A DNA stretch of 64,000 nucleotides from Miscanthus floridulus (Eukaryota > Streptophyta > Magnoliopsida > Poales > Poaceae): positions 40,060,914 through 40,124,913 of the forward strand of contig NC_089593.1 in the NCBI RefSeq assembly GCF_019320115.1, in the 5' to 3' direction. The translations under genes and the position numbers were made by a program. The notes under the pieces are model-generated. The model worked only from the letters and a program-made list of their open reading frames with translations, was not told the DNA's origin and did no database searches. Shown piece by piece: positions 1 through 12,737 of this stretch; positions within the stretch are counted from its first letter, which is position 1; each line of letters opens with the position of its first letter.

Positions 1-797
1 TGCACTGATACTAACACTATCTCCAAATGGACCAAAACAAGATTCCACTTGAGCCTCGTCACCTAGGAGTACCATCGGGTGCATGCAAAATGATTTCTGA
101 GCCTATGGCATATTTGGCACAAACCGTGCACCTATCTTGAACTAATACTAACACTATATCCAAACAGACCGAAACAAGATTCCACTTGAGCCACGTCACC
201 TAGGAGTACCATCGGGTGCGTCCAAAATGATTTTTGAGCCTATGGTATGTTTGGCACAAACCGTGCACCTATCTTGCACTAATACTAACACTATATCCAA
301 ACGGACCGAAACGAGATTCCACTTGAGCCTCGTCACCTAGGAGTTCTATCAAGTGAGGTCAAAATGATTTCCGAGCCTTGTTTGGAACAAACCATGCACC
401 AATCTTGCACTAATACTAACACTATCTCCAAATGGACTGAAACAAGATTCCACTTGAGCCTCATCACCTAGGAGTTCCATCGGGTGCTTCCAAAATGATT
501 TCCGAGCCTTGTTTGGCACAAACTGTGCACCTATCTTGCACTGATACTAACACTATATCCAAACAGACCGAAACGAGATTCCACTTGAGCCTCGTCACCT
601 AGGAGTTCTATCGTGTGCGGTCAAAATGATTTCTGAGCCTTGTTTGGAACAAACCGTGCACCTATCTTGCACTAATACTAACACTATCTCCAAACGGACC
701 AAAATAAGATTCCACTTGAGCCTCATCACCTAGGAGTTCCATCGAGTCCTTCTGAAATGATTTCCGAGCCTTGTTTGGCACAAACCGTGCACCTATC
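1..797. repeat. Partial HOR copy (tail) at window edge
   Basis: Six monomers in order C-C-A-B-A-B. They match the last 797 bp of the next full HOR copy (3854-4650) with few differences. The first base of the window falls one base into a C monomer that carries a GCATGC variant (position 81). Confidence 0.9.
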
Positions 798-3700
798 TAG
801 CACTGATACTAACACTATCTCCAAACGGACCGAAACAAGGTTCCACTTGAGCCTCGCCACCTAGGAGTACGATCGGGTGCGTCCAAAATGATTTTTGAGC
901 CCATGGTACGTTTGGCACAAACCGTGCACCTATCTTGCACTAATACTAACACTATATCCAAATGGACAGAAACGAGATTCCACTTGAGCCTCGTCACCTA
1001 GGAGTTCTATCGAGTGAGGTCAAAATGATTTCCGAGCCCTGTTTGGAACAAACCGTGCACCTATCTTGCACTAATACTAACACTATCTCCAAATGGACCA
1101 AAACAAGATTCCACTTCAGCCTCATCACCAAGGAGTTCCATCGGGTGCTTTTGAAATGATTTCCAAGCCTTGTTCGGCACAAACCGTGCACCTATTTTGC
1201 ACTGATACTAACACTATCTCCAAACGGACCGAAACAAGATTTCAGTTGAGCCTCGTAACCTAGGAGTACCATCGGGTGCGTCCAAAACGGTTTCTGAGCC
1301 TATGGTATGTTTGGCACAAACCGTGCACCTATCTTGCACTAATACTAACACTATATCCAAACAAACCGAAACAAGATTTCACTTGAGCCTCATCACCTAG
1401 GAATTCAATTGGGTGTGGTCAAAATGATTTCCGAGCCTTGTTTGGAACAAACCGTGCACCAATCTTGCACTAATACTAACACTATCTCCAAACAGACCGA
1501 AATAAGATTCCACTTGAGCCTAATCACCTAGGAGTTCCATCGGGTGCTTCTGAAATGATTTCCGAGTCTTGTTTGGCACAAACCGTGCACCTATCTTGCA
1601 CTGATACTAACACTATCTCCAAATGGACCAAAACAAGATTCCACTTGAGCCTCATCACCTAGGAGTACCATCGGGTGCATGCAAAATGATTTCTGAGCCT
1701 ATTGATGTTTGGCACAAACCGTGCACCTATCTTGAACTAATACTAACACTATATCCAAACGGACCGAAACAAGATTCCACTTGAGCCACGTCACCTAGGA
1801 GTACCATCGGGTGCGTCCAAAATGATTTTTGAGCCTATGGTATGTTTGGCACAAACCGTGCACCTATCTTGCACTAATACTAACACTATATCCAAACGGA
1901 CCGAAACGAGATTCCACTTGAGCCTCGTCACCTAGGAGTTCTATCAAGTGAGGTCAAAATGATTTCCGAGCCTTGTTTGGAACAAACTGTGCACCAATCT
2001 TGCACTAATACTAACACTATCTCCAAATGGACTGAAACAAGATTCCACTTGAGCCTCATCACCTAGGAGTTCCATCGGGTGCTTCCAAAATGATTTTCGA
2101 GCCTTGTTTGGCACAAACCGTGCACCTATCTTGCACTGATACTAACTCTATATCCAAACAGACCGAAACAAGATTCCACTTGAGCCTCGTCACCTAGGAG
2201 TTCTATCGTGTGCGGTCAAAATGATTTCTGAGCCTTGTTTGGAACAAACCGTGCACCTATCTTGCACTAATACTAACACTATCTCCAAACGGACCGAAAT
2301 AAGATTCCACTTGAGCCTCATCACCTAGGAGTTCCATCGAGTCCTTCTGAAATGATTTCCGAGCCTTTGTTTGGCACAAACCGTGCACCTATCTAGCACT
2401 GATACTAACACTATCTCCAAACGGACCGAAACAAGATTCCACTTGAGCCTCGCCACCTAGGAGTACCATCGGGTGCGTCCAAAATGATTTTTGAGCCCAT
2501 GGTACGTTTGGCACAAACCGTGCACCTATCTTGCACTAATACTAACACTATATCCAAATGGATAGAAACGAGATTCCACTTGAGCCTCGTCACCTAGGAG
2601 TTCTATCAAGTGAGGTCAAAATGATTTCCGAGCCTTGTTTGGAATAAACCGTGCACCAATCTTGCACTAATACTAACACTATCTCCAAATGGACTGAAAC
2701 AAGATTCCACTTGAGCCTCATCACCTAGGAGTTCCATCGGGTGCTTCCAAAATGATTTTCGAGCCTTGTTTGGCACAAACCGTGCACCTATCTTGCACTA
2801 ATACTAACACTATATCCAAACAGACCGAAACGAGATTCCACTTGAGCCTCATCACCTAGGAGTTCTATCGTGTGCGGTCAAAATGATTTCCAAGCCTTGT
2901 TTGGCACAAACCGTGCACCTATCTTGCACTAATACTAACACTATCTCCAAACGGGCCGAAATAAGATTCCACTTGAGCCTCATCACCTAGGAGTTCCATC
3001 GAGTCCTTCTGAAATGATTTCCGAGCCTTGTTTGGCACAAACCGTGCACCTATCTAGCACTGATACTAACACTATCTCCAAACGGACCGAAACAAGATTC
3101 CACTTGAGCCTCGCCACCTAGGAGTACCATCGGGTGCGTCCAAAATGATTTTTGAGCCCATGGTACGTTTGGCACAAACCGTGCACCTATCTTGCACTAA
3201 TACTAACACTATATCCAAATGGACAGAAACGAGATTCCACTTGAGCCTCGTCACCTAGGAGTTCTATCGAGTGAGGTCAAAATGATTTCCGAGCCCTGTT
3301 TGGAACAAACCATGCACCTATCTTGCACTAATACTAACACTATCTCCAAATGGACCAAAACAAGATTCCACTTCAGCCTCATCACTAAGGAGTTCCATCG
3401 GGTGCTTTTGAAATGATTTCCAAGCCTTGTTTGGCACAAACCGTGCACCTATTTTGCACTGATGCTAACACTATCTCCAAACGGACCGAAACAAGATTTC
3501 AGTTGAGCCTCGTAACCTAGGAGTACCATCGGGTGCGTCCAAAATGGTTTCTGAGCCTATGGTATGTTTGGCACAAACCGTGCACCTATCTTGCACTAAT
3601 ACTAACACTATATCCAAACAAACCGAAACAAGATTTCACTTGAGCCTCATCACCAAGGAGTTCAATTGGGTGTGGTCAAAATGATTTCCGAGCCTTGTTT

Positions 3701-4650
3701 GGAACAAACCGTGCACCTATCTTGCACTAATACTAACACTATCTCCAAACAGACCGAAATAAGATTCCACTTGAGCCTAATCACCTAGGAGTTCCATCGG
3801 GTGCTTCTGAAATGATTTCCGAGTCTTGTTTGGCACAAACCGTGCACCTATCTTGCACTGATACTAACACTATCTCCAAATGGACCAAAACAAGATTCCA
3901 CTTGAGCCTCGTCACCTAGGAGTACCATCGGGTGCATGCAAAATGATTTCTGAGCCTATGGCATGTTTGGCACAAACCGTGCACCTATCTTGAACTAATA
4001 CTAACACTATATCCAAACGGACCGAAACAAGATTCCACTTGAGCCACGTCACCTAGGAGTACCATCGGGTGCGTCCAAAATGATTTTTGAGCCTATGGTA
4101 TGTTTGGCACAAACCGTGCACCTATCTTGCACTAATACTAACACTATATCCAAACGGACCGAAACGAGATTCCACTTGAGCCTCGTCACCTAGGAGTTCT
4201 ATCAAGTGAGGTCAAAATGATTTCCGAGCCTTGTTTGGAACAAACCGTGCACCAATCTTGCACTAATACTAACACTATCTCCAAATGGACTGAAACAAGA
4301 TTCCACTTGAGCCTCATCACCTAGGAGTTCCATCGGGTGCTTCCAAAATGATTTCCGAGCCTTGTTTGGCACAAACCGTGCACCTATCTTGCACTGATAC
4401 TAACACTATATCCAAACAGACCAAAACGAGATTCCACTTGAGCCTTGTCACCTAGGAGTTCTATCGTGTGCGGTCAAAATGATTTCTGAGCCTTGTTTGG
4501 AACAAACCGTGCACCTATCTTGCACTAATACTAACACTATCTCCAAACGGACCAAAATAAGATTCCACTTGAGCCTCATCACCTAGGAGTTCCATCGAGT
4601 CCTTCTGAAATGATTTCCGAGCCTTGTTTGGCACAAACCGTGCACCTATC
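798..4650. repeat. Full 29-monomer HOR copy L1 (3853 bp)
   Basis: Begins at a C monomer with the variant start TAGCACTGATAC, which recurs at 2394, 3055, 4651 and 8505. The internal order is a 12-mer (798-2393: CABCABCCABAB, 1596 bp), a 5-mer (2394-3054: CABAB, 661 bp) and a second near-identical 12-mer (3055-4650, 1596 bp). The monomer sums fit exactly: 8x131 + 4x137 = 1596, and 4x131 + 137 = 661. A small deletion near 1700 (CCTATTGATG in place of CCTATGGCATG) accounts for it being 1 bp shorter than the next copy. Confidence 0.93.
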
Positions 4651-7600
4651 TAGCACTGATACTAACACTATCTCCAAACGGACCGAAACAAGATTCCACT
4701 TGAGCCTCGCCACCTAGGAGTACCATCGGGTGTGTCCAAAATGATTTTTGAGCCCATGGTACGTTTGGCACAAACCGTGCACCTATCTTGCACTAATACT
4801 AACACTATATCCAAATGGACAGAAACGAGATTCCACTTGAGCCTCGTCACCTAGGAGTTCTATCGAGTGAGGTCAAAATGATTTCCGAGCCCTGTTTGGA
4901 ACAAACCGTGCACCTATCTTGCACTAATACTAACACTATCTCCAAATGGACCAAAACAAGATTCCACTTCAGCCTCATCACCAAGGAGTTCCATCGGGTG
5001 CTTTTGAAATGATTTCCAAGCCTTGTTCGGCACAAACCGTGCACCTATTTTGCACTGATACTAACACTATCTCCAAACGGACCGAAACAAGATTTCAGTT
5101 GAGCCTCGTAACCTAGGAGTACCATCGGGTGCGTCCAAAACGGTTTCTGAGCCTATGGTATGTTTGGCACAAACCGTGCACCTATCTTGCACTAATACTA
5201 ACACTATATCCAAACAAACCGAAACAAGATTTCACTTGAGCCTCATCACCTAGGAGTTCAATTGGGTGTGGTCAAAATGATTTCCGAGCCTTGTTTGGAA
5301 CAAACCGTGCACCTATCTTGCACTAATACTAACACTATCTCCAAACAGACCGAAATAAGATTCCACTTGAGCCTAATCACCTAGGAGTTCCATCGGGTGC
5401 TTCTGAAATGATTTCCGAGTCTTGTTTGGCACAAACCGTGCACCTATCTTGCACTGATACTAACACTATCTCCAAATGGACCAAAACAAGATTCCACTTG
5501 AGCCTCATCACCTAGGAGTACCATCGGGTGCATGCAAAATGATTTCTGAGCCTATGGCATGTTTGGCACAAACCGTGCACCTATCTTGAACTAATACTAA
5601 CACTATATCCAAACGGACCGAAACAAGATTCCACTTGAGCCACATCACCTAGGAGTACCATCGGGTGCGTCCAAAATGATTTTTGAGCCTATGGTATGTT
5701 TGGCACAAACCGTGCACCTATCTTGCACTAATACTAACACTATATCCAAACGGACCGAAACGAGATTCCACTTGAGCCTCGTCACCTAGGAGTTCTATCA
5801 AGTGAGGTCAAAATGATTTCCGAGCCTTGTTTGGAACAAACTGTGCACCAATCTTGCACTAATACTAACACTATCTCCAAATGGACTGAAACAAGATTCC
5901 ACTTGAGCCTCATCACCTAGGAGTTCCATCGGGTGCTTCCAAAATGATTTCCGAGCCTTGTTTGGCACAAACCGTGCACCTATCTTGCACTGATTCTAAC
6001 ACTATATCCAAACAGACCGAAACAAGATTCCACTTGAGCCTCGTCACCTAGGAGTTCTATCGTGTGCGGTCAAAATGATTTCTGAGCCTTGTTTGCAACA
6101 AACCGTGCACCTATCTTGCACTAATACTAACACTATCTCCAAACGGACCGAAATAAGATTCCACTTGAGCCTCATCACCTAGGAGTTCCATCGAGTCCTT
6201 CTGAAATGATTTCCGAGCCTTTGTTTGGCACAAACCGTGCACCTATCTAGCACTGATACTAACACTATCTCCAAACGGACCGAAACAAGATTCCACTTGA
6301 GCCTCGCCACCTAGGAGTACCATCGGGTGCGTCCAAAATGATTTTTGAGCCCATGGTACGTTTGGCACAAACCGTGCACCTATCTTGCACTAATACTAAC
6401 ACTATATCCAAATGGATAGAAACAAGATTCCACTTGAGCCTCGTCACCTAGGAGTTCTATCAAGTGAGGTCAAAATGATTTCCGAGCCTTGTTTGGAATA
6501 AACCGTGCACCAATCTTGCACTAATACTAACACTATCTCCAAATGGACTGAAACAAGATTCCACTTGAGCCTCATCACCTAGGAGTTCCATCGGGTGCTT
6601 CCAAAATGATTTTCGAGCCTTGTTTGGCACAAACCGTGCACCTATCTTGCACTAATACTAACACTATATCCAAACAGACCGAAACGAGATTCCACTTGAG
6701 CCTCATCACCTAGGAGTTCTATCGTGTGCGGTCAAAATGATTTCTGAGCCTTGTTTGGAACAAATCGTGCACCTATCTTGCACTAATACTAACACTATCT
6801 CCAAACGGACCGAAATAAGATTCCACTTGAGCCTCATCACCTAGGAGTTCCATCGAGTCCTTCTGAAATGATTTCCGAGCCTTGTTTGGCACAAACCGTG
6901 CACCTATCTAGCACTGATACTAACACTATCTCCAAACGGACCGAAACAAGATTCCACTTGAGCCTCGCCACCTAGGAGTACCATCGGGTGCGTCCAAAAT
7001 GATTTTTGAGCCCATGGTACGTTTGGCACAAACCGTGCACCTATCTTGCACTAATACTAACACTATATCCAAATGGACAGAAACGAGATTCCACTTGAGC
7101 CTCGTCACCTAGGAGTTCTATCGAGTGAGGTCAAAATGATTTCCGAGCCCTGTTTGGAACAAACCATGCACCTATCTTGCACTAATACTAACACTATCTC
7201 CAAATGGACCAAAACAAGATTCCACTTCAGCCTCATCACCAAGGAGTTCCATCGGGTGCTTTTGAAATGATTTCCAAGCCTTGTTTGGCACAAACCGTGC
7301 ACCTATTTTGCACTGATGCTAACACTATCTCCAAACGGACCGAAACAAGATTTCAGTTGAGCCTCGTAACCTAGGAGTACCATCGGGTGCGTCCAAAACG
7401 GTTTCTGAGCCTATGGTATGTTTGGCACAAACCGTGCACCTATCTTGCACTAATACTAACACTATATCCAAACAAACCGAAACAAGATTTCACTTGAGCC
7501 TCATCACCTAGGAGTTCAATTGGGTGTGGTCAAAATGATTTCCGAGCCTTGTTTGGAACAAACCGTGCACCTATCTTGCACTAATACTAACACTATCTCC

Positions 7601-8504
7601 AAACAGACCGAAATAAGATTCCACTTGAGCCTAATCACCTAGGAGTTCCATCGGGTGCTTCTGAAATGATTTCCGAGTCTTGTTTGGCACAAACCGTGCA
7701 CCTATCTTGCACTGATACTAACACTATCTCCAAATGGACCAAAACAAGATTCCACTTGAGCCTCGTCACCTAGGAGTACCATCGGGTGCATGCAAAATGA
7801 TTTCTGAGCCTATGGCATGTTTGGCAGAAACCGTGCACCTATCTTGAACTAATACTAACACTATATCCAAACGGACCGAAACAAGATTCCACTTGAGCCA
7901 CGTCACCTAGGAGTACCATCGGGTGCGTCCAAAATGATTTTTGAGCCTATGGTATGTTTGGCACAAACCGTGCACCTATCTTGCACTAATACTAACACTA
8001 TATCCAAACGGACCGAAACGAGATTCAACTTGAGCCTCGTCACCTAGGAGTTCTATCAAGTGAGGTCAAAATGATTTCCGAGCCTTGTTTGGAACAAACC
8101 ATGCACCAATCTTGCACTAATACTAACACTATCTCCAAATGGACTGAAACAAGATTCCACTTGAGCCTCATCACCTAGGAGTTCCATCGGGTGCTTCCAA
8201 AATGATTTCCGAGCCTTGTTTGGCACAAACCGTGCACCTATCTTGCACTGATACTAACACTATATCCAAATAGACCGAAACGAGATTCCACTTGAGCCTC
8301 GTCACCTCGGAGTTCTATCGTGTGCGGTCAAAATGATTTCTGAGCCTTGTTTGGAACAAACCATGCACCTATCTTGCACTAATACTAACACTATCTCCAA
8401 ACGGACCGAAATAAGATTCCACTTGAGCCTCATCACCTAGGAGTTCCATCGAGTCCTTCTAAAATGATTTCCGAGCCTTGTTTGGCACAAACCGTGCACC
8501 TATC
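4651..8504. repeat. Full 29-monomer HOR copy L2 (3854 bp)
   Basis: Same 12 + 5 + 12 monomer order as the preceding copy, and nearly identical to it by eye. Shared private variants, such as an extra T in GAGCCTTTGTTTGG near 2365 and 6215, show that the whole 29-mer was duplicated as a block. Confidence 0.93.
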
Positions 8505-9143
8505 TAGCACTGATACTAACACTATCTCCAAACGGACCGAAACAAGATTCCACTTGAGCCTCGCCACCTAGGAGTACCATCGGGTGCGTCCAAAATGATT
8601 TTTGAGCCCATGGTATGTTTGGCACAAACCGTGCACCTATCTTGCACTAATACTTACACTATATCCAAATGGACAGAAACGAGATTCCACTTGAGCCTCG
8701 TCACCTAGGAGTTCTATCGAGTGAGGTCAAAATGATTTCTGAGCCCTGTTTGGAACAAACCGTGCACCTATCTTGCACTAATACTAACACTATCTCCAAA
8801 TGGACCAAAACAAGATTCCACTTCAGCCTCATCACCAAGGAGTTCCATCGGGTGCTTTTGAAATGATTTCCAAGCCTTGTTTGGCACAAACCGTGCACCT
8901 ATTTTGCACTGATACTAACACTATCTCCAAACGGACCGAAACAAGATTTCAGTTGAGCCTCGTAACCTAGGAGTACCATCGGGTGCGTCCAAAACGGTTT
9001 ATGAGCCTATGGTATGTTTGGCACAAACCGTGCACCTATCTTGCACTAATACTAACACTATATCCAAACAAACCGAAACAAGATTTCACTTGTGCCTCAT
9101 CACCTAGGAGTTCAATTGGGTGTGGTCAAAATGATTTCCGAGC
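8505..9143. repeat. Partial third HOR copy, left family
   Basis: Starts at the third TAGCACTGAT monomer and follows the HOR order C-A-B-C-A for about 640 bp. It then diverges: the B monomer from 9172 has TATATCC and a different mid-block from the one expected from the HOR. This is the right edge of the homogenised 29-mer array. Confidence 0.8.
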
Positions 9144-10630
9144 CCTGTTTGGAACAAACCATGCACCTATCTTGCACTAATACTAACACTATATCCAAAT
9201 GAACTAAAACAAGATTCCACTTGAGCCTCATCACCTAGGAGTTCCATCGGGTGCTTCCGAAATGATTTCCGAGCCTTGTTTGGCACAAACCGTGCATCTA
9301 TCTTGCACTAATACTAACACTATATCCAAACAGACCGAAACGAGATTCCATTTGAGCCTCATCACCTAGGAGTTCTATCGGGTGCGGTCAAAATGATTTC
9401 CGAGCCTTGTTTGGAACAAACCATGCACCTATCTTGCACCAATACTAACACTATCTCCAAATGGACCAAAATAAGATTCCACTTGAGCCTCATCACCTAG
9501 GAGTTCCATCGGGTGCTTCTAAAATGATTTCTGAGCCTTATTTAGCACAAACCGTGCACCTATCTTGCACTGATGCTAACACTATCTCCAAACAGACCAA
9601 AACAAGATTCCACTTGAGCCTCGTCACCTAGGAGTACCATCGGGTGCGTCCAAAACGAGTTCTGAGCCTGTGGTACGTTTGGCATAGACCATGCACCTAT
9701 CTTGCACTAATACTAACACTATATCCAAACGGACCAAAACGAGATTCCACTTGAGCCTCGTCACCTAGGAGTTCTATCGGGTGCGGTCAAAATGATTTCC
9801 GATCCTTGTTTGGAACAAACCATGCACCTGTCTTGCACTAATACTAACACTATCTCCAAACGGACCGAAACAAGATTCCACTTGAGCCTCGTCATCTAGG
9901 AGTTCCATCGGGTGCTTCCGAAATGATTTCCGAGCCTTGTTTGGCACAAACCGTGCACCTATCTTGCACTGAAACTAACACTATCTCCAAACGGACTGAA
10001 ACAAGATTCCACTTGAGCCTCGTCACCTAGGAGTACCATCGGGTGCATCCAAAATGATTTCTGATCCTATGGTACGTTTGGCACAAACCGTGCACCTATC
10101 TTGCACTAATACTAACACTATATCCAAACGGACCGAAACGATATTCCACTTGAGCCTCATCACCTAGGAGTTCTATCAGGTGCGGTCAAAATGATTTCCG
10201 AGCCTTGTTTGGAACAAACCGTGCACCTATCTTGCACTAATACTAACACTATCTCCAAATGGATCGAAATAAGATTCCACTTGAGCCTCATCACCTAGGA
10301 GTTCCCTCGGGTGCTTCTGAAATGATTTCTGAGCCTTATTTGGCACAAACCGTGCACCTATCTTGCACTGATACTAACAATATCTCCAAATGGACCGAAA
10401 CAAGATTCCACTTGAGCCTCATCACCTAGGAGTACCATTGGGTGCGTCCAAAATGATTTCTGGGCCTATGGTACGTTTGGCACAAACCGTGCACCTATCT
10501 TGCACTAATACTAACACTATATCCAAACAGATTGAAACGAGATTCCACTTGAGCCTCGTCACCAAGGAGTTCTATCGGGTGAGGTCAAAATGATTTTCGA
10601 GCCTTGTTTGGAACAAACCGTGCACCTATC

Positions 10631-10741
10631 TTGCACTAATACTAACACTATCTCCAAACGGACCGAAATAAGATTCCACTTGAGCCTAATCACCTAGGAG
10701 TTCCATCGGGTGCTTCTAAAATGATTTCCGAGTCTTGTTTG
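10631..10741. repeat. Left part of B monomer split by retroelement
   Basis: This is 111 bp of a B monomer ending in GTTTG. Its missing 20 bp follow the second target copy at 18337-18356. 111 + 20 = 131, the exact B monomer length, so the insertion deleted nothing. Confidence 0.95.
10737..10741 (+). repeat. Target-site duplication, left copy (GTTTG)
   Basis: Five bases immediately before the 5' LTR are identical to the five after the 3' LTR (18332-18336). A 5-bp duplication is normal for Ty3/gypsy integration. Confidence 0.95.
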
Positions 10742-11662
10742 TGATGAGGACATCAACACCGATCATACATCCACGCCGTCCACGCCGACACCTGCTGGTC
10801 CTATTACTCGTGCTCATGCTCAAAAAGTTAATCATCAAGTGAGTTCCTTCTTGAGCTCTTGTCCATCCTATTTAGATCTTGGAGACACGTGCACTCTTGT
10901 TTTGATTAGGAATCAAGGAGAAGACCGAAAGGGAAAAGGACTCGCGTAGGCTGGATTCGGACTGCAGCACACCTCCAACTTGCGACGGTCGCCACGGTTA
11001 CATACGGAGTCGGATTGGGGTGATTCTGGACTTGTTGGAAAGCTAATTAAGTCTACTTTCATACAGATCTGACCTCGTACTCATACCTGCTCAGAAGCGG
11101 CGTCAACAGTCCAAAAATCACCGAGAGGTCTATTCTGTCCAGGGTGCTACGCCACCTTAAGTTAGCCCAATGGGCTTGTATCGTTTAGAGTCCAGTAGGG
11201 ACGCGTCCTAGGGTTGGAGCACGACCCAAACTCTCTTGTGGTCATCCTCCACACGTCATATACCCCTTAGCCGCCACCAGGAACACTTGGGTTTTGTTTA
11301 GATCAAGTTTAGCCTTTGCTACTTGCTTGTAGGCGCGCGTGCTGATCCAGCCGCCCGTCTCCTTGTCTTCGGAACCCCACTCATAATAAGATTCAGTTTG
11401 AGGCTTTCAATTTCATCTTGCAAATTCAGTGCTTGTTTCGTTGTTCTTGCTAGTTCTTCGATTGCTTGCAGGACGGGAGCCCTAGTGGCTGGTTGTTGCG
11501 CTCCACAAGATCGTGACGGCCTTTGGAGGTGGTGTATCGGTTGCTAAGGCGCAGTCTTGGAAGGCTGTAGTCGGGCCGTGAACGTCATCTCCATCCACCA
11601 AATCGAGTTGTCTCACGCCTCTCATCGAAAGATCATCCATAAACCCTAGCGGGTTCATATCA
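10742..11662 (+). repeat. 5' LTR (921 bp)
   Basis: Starts TGATGAGGACATCAACACC and ends GGGTTCATATCA. It aligns end to end with 17409-18331 with, by eye, 13 substitutions (11 transitions, 2 transversions) and two 1-bp indels. Two of the substitutions (10816 and 10822) would change the integrase-tail codons if this LTR were translated. It should act as promoter for the element. No host gene lies within it; the 74-codon open frame at 11323-11547 has no recognisable content. Confidence 0.95.
11258..11264 (+). promoter_or_regulatory. Possible TATA-like element of the 5' LTR
   Basis: ATATACC, within CACACGTCATATACCCC, is the most TATA-like AT-rich spot in the middle of the LTR. It is preceded by CACGTC, which resembles an ACGT-core element. 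The same sequence is present in the 3' LTR near 17926-17932. No transcription start can be seen, so this is a weak call. Confidence 0.3.
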
Positions 11663-11664
11663 AT

Positions 11665-11677
11665 TGGTAATCAGAGC
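11665..11677 (+). promoter_or_regulatory. Primer binding site, tRNA-iMet type with an extra A
   Basis: Two bases after the 5' LTR the sequence reads TGGTAATCAGAGC. The canonical plant site complementary to the 3' end of initiator methionine tRNA is TGGTATCAGAGC, so this copy has one additional A (11669/11670). This would weaken priming. It could be a post-insertion mutation or an assembly error. Confidence 0.85.
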
Positions 11678-11930
11678 AAGGTTTATCGGTGAGAGACTTC
11701 CAATCCTTCACTGTTTTATTTTTCCTATAGTCCAGAAAAGCCAAAAAAATAGTAGATTAGTTTCCTGCAATCCTATAGACCTTTGAGCCGTGGGTAGTGC
11801 TACCTAGTTAGGGCTTGTTGAATATTCGGTTGCATCGGGTCTGTCGGATTGCTGGTCTTAGTTTATTCCCTTAGAGTTTTGAGTTCTTGTCACTTTCCTA
11901 TCACAACACGTGCTATCATATAGTCTCTCT

Positions 11931-12115
11931 GTTGGCCGAATCCAAGTAGGGTTTGAAGTTTGAATCGGACAAGGAATCGGCTATTCCTCTCTGTTGGCCA
12001 AATCCAAGTAGGTTTTCAAGTTTGAGTCAGATCAAGGAATCAGTTATTCCTCTCTATTGGCCAAGTCCGAGTAGAATTGGAAGTTCCAATTGGATGAGGA
12101 ATCAGTTCACCCTGT
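11931..12115 (+). repeat. Three imperfect 62-63 bp tandem repeats in the leader
   Basis: Units start at 11931, 11993 and 12056, each opening with GTTGGCC or ATTGGCC followed by AATCCAAGTAG or a variant, and each holding an AGGAATC motif. The first two are close; the third is more diverged. Function is unknown. Confidence 0.85.
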
Positions 12116-12174
12116 GCTACAAATATCAAACTAACCACGCTGCAAGTATTCATATCTAAACGAGTGGCTTACTC

Positions 12175-12199
12175 TAGAGAGAGAGAGAGAGTGTGTGTG
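12175..12199 (+). repeat. GA/GT microsatellite
   Basis: A short run of AG dinucleotides followed by GT dinucleotides in the retroelement leader. Confidence 0.9.
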
Positions 12200-12255
12200 C
12201 TGAGTTACTCTTTGGGAGTGTTCTTGTTCATATAATCAGTTTTGAGTGCCCCCTG

Positions 12256-12331
12256 AAAAAAAAATATATTCAAAAAAAAGAAAAAAAGAAAGAAAAAAAA
12301 GAGAAAGAAGCAAAAGAAAAGAAGAGAAAGG
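12256..12331 (+). repeat. Purine-rich (A/G) low-complexity tract in leader
   Basis: About 76 bp made almost wholly of A runs broken by single G residues, with a short TATATTC interruption near 12265. It lies on the sense strand of the element, far from the LTR junction where a functional polypurine tract sits, so it is probably not the plus-strand primer. Confidence 0.85.
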
Positions 12332-12737
12332 GGCTGATCTTAGAGATTTTTCGTTCACTTTGGGTGGTGTGTTGTGCTCTCCTTTGTGTCCAGGCTCGCG
12401 TCTCTAGCACGGTCTAGACTAGGACCAGCACAGTACCGCCGGTTGAACGATTATTCAGCTTGCTTTTTGTAACTAACGTGGTGCTAGTTCGTTCCTTGTT
12501 TCAGCCCACCTATAGCTCCACATATTCTATAGCTTGACAGGTCTCGTGCTGCGGCACCGATACACTTCATCCATTGCTGCAGACTTGTTGGTAGACGACC
12601 CCTCCTGTCGAGCAAGGTAAGAACTGGTAAGAACTTGTGTAACAGGTGGAGAGTGAGCGACTTGCTGTAGCTACATCCTAGTAGTTGTAGGGCTTTTATT
12701 TCTTCACTTGTCTTCTTGTTGTCTTTGTCTTTGAACC

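Larger units (their letters stand above)
1..9143. repeat. Left satellite array, 29-monomer HOR family
   Basis: Uninterrupted head-to-tail satellite of 131- and 137-bp monomers, each beginning near TTGCACTAATACTAACACTA. Three subfamilies are visible. A has TATATCC early, TTCTATC mid-monomer and GGAACAAACC near the end. B has TATCTCC, TTCCATC and GGCACAAACC. C has a GATACTAAC start, TACCATC and a 6-bp insertion (ATGGTA type) before TGTTTGG, giving 137 bp. The block repeats with a 3853-3854 bp period: position 1 corresponds to 3854, 798 to 4651, and 4651 to 8505. The match to this period decays between about 9143 and 9190. No gene is present. Confidence 0.95.
9144..10741. repeat. Diverged satellite block in simple A-B-C order
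   Basis: Monomer starts were placed at 9172 (B), 9303 (A), 9434 (B), 9565 (C), 9702 (A), 9833 (B), 9964 (C), 10101 (A), 10232 (B), 10363 (C), 10500 (A) and 10631 (B, interrupted). Spacings are exactly 131 or 137. From 9303 the order is A-B-C repeated, a 399-bp trimer, and this block does not match the 3.85-kb HOR copies. No gene is present. Confidence 0.88.
11663..12737 (+). other. Retroelement leader (untranslated) between LTR and gag
   Basis: About 1075 bp with no long open frame. It holds the primer binding site, three imperfect 62-63 bp repeats, a GA/GT microsatellite and a purine-rich tract. Leaders of this kind normally carry packaging and dimerisation signals, but none can be assigned here. 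It ends at the presumed gag start codon at 12738. Confidence 0.8.

Noticed and set aside
1..10741. CRISPR-like array (regularly spaced repeats)
   Set aside because: There is no unique spacer. The whole monomer is repeated with a 131/137-bp period, and the neighbouring retroelement is a plant type.
11323..11547. 74-codon open frame in the 5' LTR
   Set aside because: The counterpart region in the 3' LTR carries a 1-bp indel that shifts it, and the sequence has no recognisable content.
12613..12622. Possible splice donor AGGTAAGAAC in the leader, with a TTGCAGG acceptor near 12851
   Set aside because: The acceptor-like site lies within the conserved gag coiled-coil segment, so splicing would delete gag coding sequence. 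No supporting evidence exists.
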